NCBI RefSeq assembly: GCF_007625075.1
Contig: NZ_QMIE01000018.1
Location: 20,254-84,253 of the forward strand
Direction of reading: 5' to 3'
Source: Oceanidesulfovibrio indonesiensis
Lineage (GTDB): Bacteria > Desulfobacterota > Desulfovibrionia > Desulfovibrionales > Desulfovibrionaceae
DNA: 64,000 nt
This document shows positions 1 to 9,800 of the stretch, in pieces. The stretch's first letter is position 1. Each line of letters opens with the position of its first letter. Position numbers and translations under genes: made by a program. The notes below the pieces were generated by a model that made no database searches, was not told the DNA's origin, and worked only from the letters and a program-made list of their open reading frames with translations.

Positions 1-1
1 A

Positions 2-1582
2 GTGACGGCTGGTGTCATAGTCTTTCTGGACGTCACCGAGCGGAAGAAGGTCGAAGTTGAGCTCGAACGCATTTTCACGCTGTCCCTGGACATGATCTGC
101 ATCGTGGACATCCGCGCCGAGCGGTTCCTCAAGGTGAACCCCGCCTTCACCCATACCCTGGGCTGGAGCGCGGAAGAGCTGTGCGCCACGCAGTTCAACG
201 AGTTCATTCACCCCGACGACGTCGTGCCGACCAAGAGCGTGGTTGCGGATGAACTCCGACTGGGCAAGAAGGTCGTCAACTTCGAAAACCGATACCGGTG
301 CAAGGACGGCGGCTATCGCTGGCTGAGCTGGGTGAGCCACCCCGATCCGAAGCAAGGCCTTGCCTATGCCGTGGCGCACGACGTGACCGGCAGAAAGCGC
401 TTCGAGGAACAACTCATTGCGGCCCGGGAGGCGGCGGAGTCGGCCAGCAGATCCAAGTCCGAGTTCCTGGCCAACATGAGCCACGAGATTCGCACGCCGC
501 TCAACGGAATCCTCGGCATGCTCCAGCTGCTCCAGACGACGAGCCTCGATACAGAACAGGAGGAATATGCCGAGACCGCGATTCAATCGAGCAAGCGGCT
601 CACCAAGCTTCTGTCCGACATCCTCGACATATCCAGGGTCGAGGCCGGCCGTTTGGAGATGGGCAGGGAGTCGTTCGACATCGTAGAGGCCATGCAGTCC
701 GTGGAGCAACTGTTCGCCCCGGTGGCCGGGCAGAAGGACTTGGCGTTCAAGACCGGGGTGGACCCTGCGATACCCCGAAATCTGCTTGGCGATTCCACGC
801 GCATTCAGCAGGTGTTGTGCAATCTCGTCAGCAACGCCATCAAGTTTACTGATCACGGCCATGTGACCATGGAAGCGACACTCGTCCAGTCCGGAAATGA
901 TCGCGTCAGGGTCCTGTTTACCGTGTCTGATACCGGAATCGGCATTCCGGACCATTTTTTCGGTGAGCTCTTTGAGGCGTTCACCCAGGCAGAGGCGAAT
1001 TCAAGGCGGAATTATCAGGGAGCAGGGCTGGGCCTTGTCATTTCAAAGAAGCTCGTCGATCTCATGGGCGGTACCATTACGGTGGAGAGCGAGGAGGGAA
1101 GCGGGACGACGTTTAACGTGACGGTGCCGTTCGAGCTCGTCGAACCTCAACCTTATGTTGAACCGGACGCGTCATCCGGAGCGGCTCCTGTCCGCCTCAG
1201 GATTCTGTTGGCGGAAGACGACCCGGCCAGCCAGTTCGCCATGACGAAGATGCTCGAAAGGACAGGCCACGAGGTGACGGCCGTGAACAACGGGGAGCAG
1301 GCGATTGCGGCGCTGCGCGGTTCCTCGTTCGATCTCGTGGTGATGGACATCCAGATGCCGGTGATGGACGGCGTTCTGGCCACGAAGGCCATACGCGGCG
1401 GCGAAGCGGGTCCGCAGAATGCGCACATTCCCGTTATCGCGATGACGGCCTTTGCAATGGCAGGAGATCGGGAAGCGCTTCTCGATGCAGGCATGAACGC
1501 CTATCTGGCAAAGCCCGTGGAGATGGAAGAACTGGAAGAGGTGGTCGGGGAGTTCGCCAACAGCCGTGCCGCCGAGGCCTGA
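2..1582 (+). CDS. Hybrid sensor histidine kinase (PAS-HisKA-HATPase-REC), 5' end outside window
   Basis: Cytoplasmic-looking two-component hybrid kinase that autophosphorylates on His and passes the phosphate to its own receiver. Visible order: end of an upstream sensory region, PAS domain (about residues 20-130), HisKA with the H-box [10 protein letters not shown] (His161 counting from the first codon in the window), an N-box with [10 protein letters not shown]1 DTGIGIP, G2 [11 protein letters not shown], then a C-terminal REC domain with acidic AEDD and phosphoacceptor Asp449 in VMDIQMP. The reading frame is open from base 2 and the first residues look like the end of a PAS/PAC unit (DVTERKK), so the true start lies upstream of the window. 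No membrane segment is seen in this part. The signal and output partner cannot be told from here; the next gene is an unrelated DJ-1 family protein. Confidence 0.9.
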   Translation: MTAGVIVFLDVTERKKVEVELERIFTLSLDMICIVDIRAERFLKVNPAFTHTLGWSAEELCATQFNEFIHPDDVVPTKSVVADELRLGKKVVNFENRYRCKDGGYRWLSWVSHPDPKQGLAYAVAHDVTGRKRFEEQLIAAREAAESASRSKSEFLANMSHEIRTPLNGILGMLQLLQTTSLDTEQEEYAETAIQSSKRLTKLLSDILDISRVEAGRLEMGRESFDIVEAMQSVEQLFAPVAGQKDLAFKTGVDPAIPRNLLGDSTRIQQVLCNLVSNAIKFTDHGHVTMEATLVQSGNDRVRVLFTVSDTGIGIPDHFFGELFEAFTQAEANSRRNYQGAGLGLVISKKLVDLMGGTITVESEEGSGTTFNVTVPFELVEPQPYVEPDASSGAAPVRLRILLAEDDPASQFAMTKMLERTGHEVTAVNNGEQAIAALRGSSFDLVVMDIQMPVMDGVLATKAIRGGEAGPQNAHIPVIAMTAFAMAGDREALLDAGMNAYLAKPVEMEELEEVVGEFANSRAAEA

Positions 1583-1755
1583 GTGTCTTCCGAAGCCGGC
1601 ACGCCGAAAAGGCGCCTTGGAGCGGAAGAAGGCTCTTGCCGGGACAGGCCACAGGAAAGCCAGGCATGTAGTATCCGGGTGTTACCGCGCACCGCTGTTC
1701 TTGTGGTACGATGCGAATACATACGTCGAACCAGAACACACAGGAGGTACGCGAT

Positions 1756-2322
1756 ATGGCCAAGAAACTCCTCACCATCTGCGGCGATTTCGTCGAGGAT
1801 TACGAGCTGATGGTCCCGTTCCAGGCCCTGCAGGCCATGGGCTACGAAGTGGACGCCGTCTGCCCTGACAAGAAAAAGGGCGACGTGGTTGCCACGAGCA
1901 TTCATGATTTCGAAGGGCAGCAGACGTACTCCGAAAAGCGGGGCCACAATTTCACGCTCAATGCGGACTTCGACAGCGTGAAGGCCGACGATTATGCGGG
2001 CCTCGTGGTCCCCGGCGGCCGGGCTCCGGAGTACCTGCGCCTCAACGAGAAGGTGCTCCAGCTCGTGCGCGATTTCGATGCCGCGGGCAAGCCCATTGCC
2101 GCAATCTGCCATGGCCCCCAGATTCTGGCGGCGGCCGGGGTGCTGGCCGGCCACAAAGTCTCGGCTTATCCTGCGTGCTCGCCCGAAGTGAAGCTGGCCC
2201 AGGGCGAGTATGCGGACATCCCAATGGACGGCGCAATTACCGACGGCAACCTGGTCACCGCGCCGGCCTGGCCCGCCCATCCGGCCTGGATTCGCCAGTT
2301 CGTGGACCTGCTCGAATCCTAG
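1756..2322 (+). CDS. DJ-1/PfpI family protein
   Basis: A 188-residue protein of the DJ-1/PfpI (class I glutamine amidotransferase-like) superfamily, whose members act as cysteine-dependent deglycases, glyoxalases or peptidases. The nucleophile elbow AICHGPQ places the reactive Cys at residue 118, and the upstream [12 protein letters not shown] segment is the usual family signature. The start ATG follows CAGGAGG with good spacing; the open frame extends further upstream, but without a ribosome site. It stands alone between a kinase and an RHH protein. The length is normal for YhbO/PfpI-type proteins. The family is clear; the substrate is not. Confidence 0.88.
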   Translation: MAKKLLTICGDFVEDYELMVPFQALQAMGYEVDAVCPDKKKGDVVATSIHDFEGQQTYSEKRGHNFTLNADFDSVKADDYAGLVVPGGRAPEYLRLNEKVLQLVRDFDAAGKPIAAICHGPQILAAAGVLAGHKVSAYPACSPEVKLAQGEYADIPMDGAITDGNLVTAPAWPAHPAWIRQFVDLLES

Positions 2323-2449
2323 CGGCATCCCGCAAATAATTCTCGTGGAGATGCCGGCGCGTCTGTGCTCGTGCTGCGCACGGTGACACGACATGACGAC
2401 GAAAATGGTATAGGCTCTTTTCCGAAACCAGCGGAAAGGAGCCTTGCCC

Positions 2450-2770
2450 ATGTGTAAGATATATTCCTCCACGCCGCCTGCCGACTATGCGTACGTCACG
2501 AAATCCGTCCGCCTGAACGGCGCGGTGACCAGCATTCGCCTGGAACAGCGGTTCTGGTCCATCATCGAGCGGCTGGTCGAGGACGAGGGGACGACTATTG
2601 GGAAGTTTTTGTCGAACCTGTATGACGAGGCGCTGGCCATACAGGGCCGTGTGGATAACTTCGCCTCCCTGCTGCGGGTGGCCTGCACCACGTACCTGGG
2701 AAGCGAGGCCGTGCTGAACCGCCGTGACTCGGCAACGTCGAACGGCCTGAGCGCGACGCTACCCCGCTGA
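2450..2770 (+). CDS. Ribbon-helix-helix domain protein (RHH_4-like)
   Basis: A 106-residue protein resembling the RHH_4 family: an N-terminal MCKIYSS segment, then KSVRLNGAVTSIRLE, where a short beta strand is followed by two helices, then LLRVACTTYL near the end of the conserved part. RHH proteins usually bind DNA as dimers, but members of this small family are poorly characterised. The ATG at 2450 is preferred over an in-frame TTG six bases earlier, because GGAAAGGAG lies about eight bases before it and family members typically begin with MC. The last 15 residues look unconserved. There is no partner gene; the next gene is on the other strand. Confidence 0.7.
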   Translation: MCKIYSSTPPADYAYVTKSVRLNGAVTSIRLEQRFWSIIERLVEDEGTTIGKFLSNLYDEALAIQGRVDNFASLLRVACTTYLGSEAVLNRRDSATSNGLSATLPR

Positions 2771-2911
2771 CCCTTGGTCCGACAAGGGCAGCGCAAGACG
2801 CCGGCAAAGATGGGATATTGCGTTCGACATGGTTCCATACGGTTGTCGGGTCGAGCTCGCACATGGACGGCGAGCGAAGTCAAGACATGACGCTTGGCCT
2901 GTCATGCGTCG

Positions 2912-3628
2912 TCAGTGCGCGTTTTTCTCACGTATCGTCCTGCGCATGAACAGGTATATCCGCCAGTAGTTGAAGACCCCGCCGGCGAAAAAAAGCACGC
3001 TGCCGATGAGGTACTGCCAGGCCAGAAAGGCGTGGAGCCTGATCTCGTACTCCCGGATGTCTACGTGCCAGAGGTAGGGCACGGACGCCACCGTGAACAG
3101 GATGGATCCGGCCACGAACGTCACGGCCGTGTAGTTCATGAGTTGTAGGGTCAGCATGGTGTCGGCCTTGACGATCTGCATCACGTTGACGCATGCGCCC
3201 AGCACGAAAAGCAGGCTGCCGATGACGAAGCACCACGCCCCGGTGATTGTCCAGTCCACGTACGAGAGGAAGAAGACGCTGCCCACGGTAAAGAGGATCG
3301 TGCCCCACAGATAGCTCGCGGCCGCTGTGTATTCCAGCACCATGTCGCGAGTGTGTTTTTGGGTGGTGCGCCAGTGGCGGCGGACCTCGGCCAGGTCATG
3401 GGTGGTCACCACCAGGTAGAGCAGGGACCCGCCGAAGAACGTCCACGCACCGAGATTCGCGTACTTGCTCAGCGCCGGGAAGAAGAGCACGCTGCCGATG
3501 ATGAAGACGATGCCCCCCAGCTTGTAGAACACGGCGTTGATGGTTTCCCATCGGAACTGCGAGCGCAATTCGGCCTGGTCCTTGGTGAGATCATAGAGCC
3601 GGGGGCGGTTCAGAAACAGATGGGGCAT
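2912..3628 (-). CDS. Multi-pass membrane protein with three YrhK-like repeats
   Basis: A 238-residue integral membrane protein. Three successive units each hold a pair of hydrophobic helices separated by a short loop, with recurring patterns such as GGIVFIIGSVLFF / GAWTFFGGSLLYL, WGTILFTVGSVFFL / GAWCFVIGSLLFVLG and VAGSILFTVASVPYLW / YLIGSVLFFAGG. This pattern matches the YrhK domain, usually found as one unit in short proteins of unknown function. Six membrane segments are predicted, with soluble ends. The ATG follows ACAGGAAGGG. No operon partner is visible. The domain is recognised by pattern only and its function is unknown. Confidence 0.7.
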   Translation of the reverse strand: MPHLFLNRPRLYDLTKDQAELRSQFRWETINAVFYKLGGIVFIIGSVLFFPALSKYANLGAWTFFGGSLLYLVVTTHDLAEVRRHWRTTQKHTRDMVLEYTAAASYLWGTILFTVGSVFFLSYVDWTITGAWCFVIGSLLFVLGACVNVMQIVKADTMLTLQLMNYTAVTFVAGSILFTVASVPYLWHVDIREYEIRLHAFLAWQYLIGSVLFFAGGVFNYWRIYLFMRRTIREKNAH

Positions 3629-3866
3629 CCAATCCCTTCCTGTGTCGGTTGGCGGATTTCAAGGCTGCCGGCCGTGGCGGGACATCGTTGCGCTGCCCGA
3701 TTCTGCGCTTGTGCCAGCAAACCCGTCTGGCTGCATTTGGTCAACCCTCTGCGTGCGTCTTTTGGGGTGGAGCACCAACCTGGTGATGGCGCGGAGGGAC
3801 GACCGTTCGCGTAGTGCCTTCGCCGTGAACATGGAGCTGCGTGCGCCATGGGGAATGCTGCGAGGG

Positions 3867-4307
3867 TCAGATGTGCGCGAGCCGCATATGCAAAATGGCA
3901 AACGGTTTTCCCATGCCATCCACAGGCGAACGGGCTGCAACAACGAACCCCATGTGCTCATAAAACCCCAGTGCCTCAGGGTTTTGCTCGTTGACATCCA
4001 CGCTTGAGGCGCTGAGATCCTTGATCGCAAAATCCAGCAGCATCCTGCCGTAGCCTTTTCCGCGGCTATTGGGATCGAGGAAGAGCATTTCGATGTTTTC
4101 CTCGGACGTACCGAGAAATCCATGAATTCTATCCGAATCGTCTTTCAGGCAGAAGAGAGCGACTGCTGGCAGAAACTCGCTCAGGATCAAGGGTTTGAAA
4201 CTTTCGATATCCTCTTCGGACAAAAAATGGTGCGTCGCGCGGACAGATTTTTCCCAGACGACCAGAATTTCGGCAAAGTCATCTGTTCTTGCAGGTACTA
4301 TTTTCAT
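3867..4307 (-). CDS. GNAT family N-acetyltransferase (YjaB-like)
   Basis: A 146-residue acetyl-CoA-dependent N-acyltransferase. The N-terminus carries WEKSVRATHHFL, characteristic of YjaB-type GNATs. The acetyl-CoA loop appears as RGKGYGRMLL, and motif B ends with ALGFYEHMGF near the C-terminus. Length and layout match a single complete GNAT domain. It is a lone minus-strand gene with no functional neighbour, so the substrate cannot be inferred. Confidence 0.85.
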   Translation of the reverse strand: MKIVPARTDDFAEILVVWEKSVRATHHFLSEEDIESFKPLILSEFLPAVALFCLKDDSDRIHGFLGTSEENIEMLFLDPNSRGKGYGRMLLDFAIKDLSASSVDVNEQNPEALGFYEHMGFVVAARSPVDGMGKPFAILHMRLAHI

Positions 4308-4451
4308 GAGTGTCGTTATTGCTGGTCACCTATGAGCCTTTATGTGCGGTCGCAGAGCGGGCGACGCGGCACAGTGGCGGGGAGTTCGACGCCAGGGAGG
4401 CTCAACCGGCGAGATGCTGGAGAATGGTAAGAGCCGACCGCGCAAGTGCGT

Positions 4452-5666
4452 TCAGCTCGTCTCGTCTTTCGGGGTGTCCCGCTGCTTTTGCGGACTGGCC
4501 TCAGGAATGATGGGTTTGACCGGCATGAGCACCTTGATGGGCTCCTTGATGCCCACGAAGCGGTGGATGCGCATGAGGTACTCCACCGTGGTTTCGGTGA
4601 GCTCCGCGCCCTTGCCCAACACTTTGACGATCTTGCCGGCGCGATTGATGAGAACGTGCTGGTCGAGGATCATGCCCTCCTTGAGCGCGCCCACGGTAAC
4701 GGCGCGTGATTGCATCTCGGTCTGCTGCGCGACGGTGTCGCTCAGGGCCTGGAGCACGTCGGGATCGAAGGCGCCGGCTTGCCGGCGCAGCGCCGCGATG
4801 GCGTCCACCTTGGTAAAATTCTTGTCGAGCAGCGACTCGAAGCCAATAGCGACCTTGAGAATGCGTGCGCCGAGGGGGATGTCGGCTCCGGAAACGTCGT
4901 CGTCCGGGATGCCGCCGCCGTCGAATCTTTTTTCCTGATAGGCGATGATCTGGCAGACATCTTCGAGCCTGGGGATGTGAGCGATGAGCTTGGCGGCGAA
5001 GGCGGGATGGCGGTTGAAGGCCTCCAGTTCTTCGGCCTCCAGTGGTTTGCCCTTTTTCACGCGGGCGAGAATGGAGTCTGGCAGGGCCACATATCCCAGA
5101 CGACACAGCCGGGCTGCGGTCTCTGTCTTCCAGGCGGCCGGATCTTCCATGGCATCGGAGAGTACGCGTACGTGCGGCATGATGCGCGAGGCGAGACCGT
5201 ATGCCTCGGGCTTGATGATGGAAAGCATCTCCGAAAGGACCTTGATGGAGCCGTGGAGCGTGTTTTCCAGGAGCTCTTTTTCCACGTTCAGGAGCTGATG
5301 CTGGCGCAGGCCGTCGCGAATGGCTGCCACGAGAATCTGCGGAGGGCAGGGTTTGGTGAGCAGACGGAAGAGGGATCCTTCGTTGACGGCCTGGATTGCC
5401 ATGTCCAGATCGGCGTAGCCGGTGAGGATGATGCGCACTGTGTCCGGCGCCAGTTCCTTGGCTTTGGCGAGGAAATCGATGCCGTTCATGCCCGGCATGC
5501 GGTAGTCGGAGATGATCAGCGCATAAGGTCCTTCCTTGCTGATCATGGCCAGGCCGGCCTCGCCCGTGGCGGCGATGTCCGTGACGTATCGCTTGCGCAG
5601 CTGGCGGCGGAAGGACGCCAGCAGATTTTCGTCGTCATCGACCAGGAGAATCTTGTTATTCTCCAT
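4452..5666 (-). CDS. Response regulator with degenerate HD-GYP output domain
   Basis: A 404-residue protein: an N-terminal receiver (DDD at 10-12, phosphoacceptor Asp54 in SDYRMPGMNG, Lys105 in LLTKP), a linker helix, then an HD-GYP-related domain, then a C-terminal part. The output domain has lost its catalytic signatures: where cyclic-di-GMP phosphodiesterases carry LHDIGK this protein reads LCRLGY (residues 187-192), HHER is replaced by YQEK, and GYP by GGIP. It is therefore probably a binding or scaffold domain rather than a hydrolase. It overlaps the preceding HDOD regulator by 11 bases and is the last gene of a three-gene signalling operon. RpfG-like ancestry is clear; loss of activity is inferred from motifs. 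Confidence 0.85.
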   Translation of the reverse strand: MENNKILLVDDDENLLASFRRQLRKRYVTDIAATGEAGLAMISKEGPYALIISDYRMPGMNGIDFLAKAKELAPDTVRIILTGYADLDMAIQAVNEGSLFRLLTKPCPPQILVAAIRDGLRQHQLLNVEKELLENTLHGSIKVLSEMLSIIKPEAYGLASRIMPHVRVLSDAMEDPAAWKTETAARLCRLGYVALPDSILARVKKGKPLEAEELEAFNRHPAFAAKLIAHIPRLEDVCQIIAYQEKRFDGGGIPDDDVSGADIPLGARILKVAIGFESLLDKNFTKVDAIAALRRQAGAFDPDVLQALSDTVAQQTEMQSRAVTVGALKEGMILDQHVLINRAGKIVKVLGKGAELTETTVEYLMRIHRFVGIKEPIKVLMPVKPIIPEASPQKQRDTPKDETS

Positions 5667-6873
5667 CCCTCAACTCCTCCAAGTATTCCTGGGTTGCACG
5701 TTCCCACATGGGGACGCGGCCGGCGAGGCCGATCCGCGCCAGATAATCCATGTCCAGCTCGGGCAGGACGTAGTGCTTGTTGACGATGTAGTGCCTGTGG
5801 TCCAGCACGTTGGACACATACACACCGGTGAGGGGCCGGTAGTCGGCCAGAGCGGCAACCGGCGCATGGTGGAACGCAATGGCTTCCACCACGTCGTCCG
5901 GCATGCCCCACAAGCCCATAAGATAGGCGCCGACCTCCGCATGGGTCGTGCCCAGGGCCTCGCGCTCCACGTCCCATATCCGGCGGTTTTCTTCCCGAGC
6001 CTGTTGCAGCACTTCATTGTACTGATCGGTGTACGATGAAGCGAACACGAGCTTGCCGATATCGTGGAGCATGCCGGCGATGCAAGCGTTGTCCGCCACT
6101 TCCCGAACGCAGCTGTCTTCGCGGCAGAGGCGCCGCGCCAGGTTGGACACCCGTATGCAGTGCTCCCACAGCTGGTTGATGGAGATGTGCGGCGACTTCT
6201 TCGTATCGAACACGGAGAAGACGTGCACGGTGAGCACAAGGGACTTGATGATGTTCACCCCGAGCATGGTGACGGCTTGTTCCACGCTGCCTATATGCCG
6301 GGCGAACCCGAAGAACGATGAGTTCACCAGCTTGAGGATCTCTGCGGACATGCCCACGTCTCTGGAGATGATCTGCGAGATCGTTTGCAACGAAGGCTCT
6401 TCGGAGTTCAGCTCGGCATTGATGTCGTCGTAGAGCTGTGGCAGCACCGGCAGCGCATCCAGGCTCGAGACGATCTTCCTGAGCGTATCGTCCTTCACCA
6501 GCTGGGTAACGCGGATTGCCTGTTCGATAACGGCCTTGAGTTTCTCGGGCTTGCACGGTTTGCTCAGGTACTGATGCGCAGGCAGCACGGATTTGACGAT
6601 GCATTCGAGATCGGAGTGCCCGGACAGAACGATCCGCACGGTTCTGGGATAACGCTCCTTGACTATGGAAAGGAGCTCTGAGCCGCTCATGCCCGGCATG
6701 CGTATGTCCGTGACGACGACATCCACGGTGTATTTCTCCAGCACCTCCAACGCCTGCTGGCCGCTTTCGACGAAAGCCATGGCCCATTGGTTTCGGTACG
6801 GCCGCAACATTCGCCTGAGGCCTTCGAGAACCTTGATTTCATCGTCGACAAAGAGAATCCGGCTTTTGCTCAC
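5656..6873 (-). CDS. Response regulator with HDOD output domain
   Basis: A 405-residue regulator: receiver domain (VDDE at 9-12, phosphoacceptor Asp56 in TDIRMPGMSG, YLSKPCKP with the conserved Lys), followed by an HDOD domain (about residues 140-335). The HDOD region shows the usual LPVLPQLYDDI entry, LVNSSFFGF and an intact AGMLHDIGKL motif. HDOD proteins generally act in signalling and regulation, and their enzymatic activity is unproven. The gene starts inside the end of the PAS kinase gene (four-base ATGA overlap) and its own end overlaps the next regulator, so translation is probably coupled. The kinase upstream is the likely phosphodonor. Confidence 0.88.
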   Translation of the reverse strand: MSKSRILFVDDEIKVLEGLRRMLRPYRNQWAMAFVESGQQALEVLEKYTVDVVVTDIRMPGMSGSELLSIVKERYPRTVRIVLSGHSDLECIVKSVLPAHQYLSKPCKPEKLKAVIEQAIRVTQLVKDDTLRKIVSSLDALPVLPQLYDDINAELNSEEPSLQTISQIISRDVGMSAEILKLVNSSFFGFARHIGSVEQAVTMLGVNIIKSLVLTVHVFSVFDTKKSPHISINQLWEHCIRVSNLARRLCREDSCVREVADNACIAGMLHDIGKLVFASSYTDQYNEVLQQAREENRRIWDVEREALGTTHAEVGAYLMGLWGMPDDVVEAIAFHHAPVAALADYRPLTGVYVSNVLDHRHYIVNKHYVLPELDMDYLARIGLAGRVPMWERATQEYLEELRDGE

Positions 6874-9800
6874 GAATCCCCCGTGGTTTTTTTCGGGATG
6901 CGGATGTGGAATGTGGTGCCTTCGCCTTCCACCGTGTCGAAAAATATCTCGCCGCCGTGCTTGTCCACGACCACGGAGTAGGAGATAGCCAGTCCCTGCC
7001 CGGTGCCCTTGCCGACCCGTTTTGTCGTGAAGAATGGGTCGAACAGTCTGCCGCGGTGCTTTTCCGGAATGCCGGAGCCCGTATCGGAAATGGTGATCTC
7101 AACGTACTTTTCCGCATCGCGTGTGGCTATGCGGATCGTGCCTTTCTGGTCTGTTCCCTCCACCTTTTCGGCGATCGCGTGGGCCGCGTTGACGATGACG
7201 TTCAGAAACACCTGGTTGAGATCGTCCGGGAAGCAGAGAGCTGGTGCCATGCTCCTGTCGAAATCGGTTTCCACCTCGGCGACATACTTCCACTCGTTGC
7301 GGCTCACTACGAGCGTGTTCTCGAGGGCGTCGTTGATGTCCGTGTGCTTCATGCCGCTCTCGCCTGGATGGGAGAATTTTTTCATGGCCATCACTATGGA
7401 GGATATGCGGTCCAGGCCTTCCAGGGACTGGTCGAGGGCCTTTGGCACCTCCTCGCGAAGGAAGTCGAGCTCCACCTCTTCTGCCAGGTCATCCAGCTCC
7501 CTGGTCTTCTCGTTCTCGCCGTGGGATTCCTTGCAACTGTCGAGGAACGCCATAAGGCGCTCGACCAGTTTCAGAATATCGCTGAAGGCGTCCTTTATGA
7601 AGCGCGCGTTGTCGCTGACGTACTGGGTAGGCGTGTTGATCTCGTGCGCAATGCCAGCGGCGAGCTGACCGATGGACTCCAGCTTCTGTGCATGCGTGAG
7701 CTGCCGCTCCAGCTCCTTGCGTTCGGAGATGTCCAGAAACGTCAGGATGATGTTCTGGCGCTCTTCCTGAACGAGGGGAAAAGCATTGAACAGCACTGGA
7801 AACGATAGCCCGTCGGAGGTAGTGAGGTACAGCTCTCGGTTGCGCGCGTTGTCCACGTCCAGATCCCGGTCGCGCAACTCCTTGTGCGTATCCGCATCCC
7901 GCAGCATGGGGAATAGCACGGACTGGCTTGTCTGTCCGAGTACGCCCTCGCGCGAGGGCAGGGAGAACATTTTTGTGGACACTTTGTTGAAGTCCAGGAT
8001 GCGGCGCTGTTCATCATCGATGATGAAGATGCCGATTTTCATGAGCGACAGGATGCGCTGCAGCAGCGCTTCCTTTTCCCGCGCCAGGGCCTCGGCCCGG
8101 GTTCGGCGAGTGACGTCGTGCACGGAGGCCACCACCAGCGTGCGATCGTTCAGAACATGCGGGCCGCTGAATATCTCCACATGGCGTATCTCGCCGTCTG
8201 CCCGGCGATGGTTGCAGAGGAACTTGTGGGCGTCATTGCGGACGGCGCGCCTGAGGTTGCCCAGCAACTCGCCGGGATCCCGGATGGCGATATCCATCAA
8301 CGAAATTTCGAGCAGGCGTTCCCGGGGGAGGCCGTAATATTCACAGGCCGCCTGGTTGGCGTCGATGATAGCGCCGGATTCCGGATCGATGAGCAGCATG
8401 ACCATGACGTTGTCCTCGAACAGGCTCTTGTAGCGCTTTTCGCTGAGCCGCAGGGCCTGCTCCACCTCCTTTTTCGCGGAAACGTCGCGGACGATTGCCA
8501 GAATGATATTGTCGGCAAGTCGTTTGCTGCTTATTTCGGTGGGTATCAGCCGCCCGTCCGAAGTGACGACATTCCGCTCGCTCAGAACCTTTTCGCCGGC
8601 AAGCAGCGAGGCCATCCGCAATGGCTGGCTCGAAAGCTGCTCCGGATCGACCAGGGTGCCGATATGCACGCCGCGCAAGGACTCCTTCTCGCGACCGAGC
8701 AACTTACGGAGCTGCATGTTGGACTCCACTACGTAGCCTGCGTCGTCGAAGATCAGGATACCATCCCCGGCGTTTTCGTAGAGCATCTTGTAGCGGCTTT
8801 CGCTGGTGGCCAGTTCCTTTTCCACTTTGCGTCGCTGGACCACCTCGCTGCGTAGCTTTTCATTGGCCCGCAAAAGCTCCTGATACGCGGATTGAAGCTC
8901 GGCGTTGGCGGAGGACAGGTCCTTGGTGCGTTCGCGCACGCGATCTTCCAGTTGGTCGCGGGTGCGTTGCAGGGCGTTCTTGGCCAGTCGCTCCCGCGTG
9001 ACGTCCATGTGCGTGATTACCGCACCGCCGGCTTTCGTCTGCAGAGGCGAAACGCGCATCATGAACCAGCGTTTCTGCCTGGGGGCGTGGCAGGGATACT
9101 CCATGGAGAAAAAGTTGCTCGCGCCGTCGAGAACGCTCCGGATTCCTTCCAGGGCCGCCTGCGCAGAGGCGGCGTCTTCGGCATTTTCAGAATCGACGGC
9201 CGTGCGGCACTGCTCCAGGTAGTTCCCGCCGACCTGGATCGAGCCACCGCTTCCACTGTTCTCCTTGGCGAAATCCTGCCATGCTTTGTTGACGTCCGTG
9301 ATGTTGCCGTCGCGGTCCAGCACCACCACATGGGAAACCAGCGAATCCAGAATGGAGCGGCTGAAGCGGAGGCTTTCGCGCAAAGCGGCTTCGACTTCCC
9401 TGCGCAGGGTGATGTCTCTGAGAAGCCCCAGGGAACCGCTGAAATTGCCGTCCTTGTCGTAGAGCGGCTGCCCCCGCGCGCGGAGGCAGCGCTCGGTGCC
9501 GTCCGCACAGGTGAGGGATATCTCGTAATCGTCGGAGATGCCTTTTCGCCGCACCTCCTGGTGCATTAAAAACCGTTCAGCGCTCTCTGCATCGATGAAG
9601 TCGGTGAACAGGTTGCCTATCAGTTCGTCCTTGTCACGGTCCAGAATCTCGCAGAAGCGCGGGTTCACGTACACGAGCCTGCATTCCGTATCCACCACGC
9701 CGAGGCCGTCCTGCATGCCTTCCACAAGCGTTCGGAATTGTTCCTCGCTGGCGCGCAGCTCCTGCTCGGCTTCCCTGCGCTTTGTGATGTCTATGGAGTA

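Noticed and set aside
2323..2356. Inverted repeat CGGCATC / GATGCCG after the DJ-1 gene
   Set aside because: The arms are only seven bases with a 20-base loop and no T-run, so not reported as a terminator.
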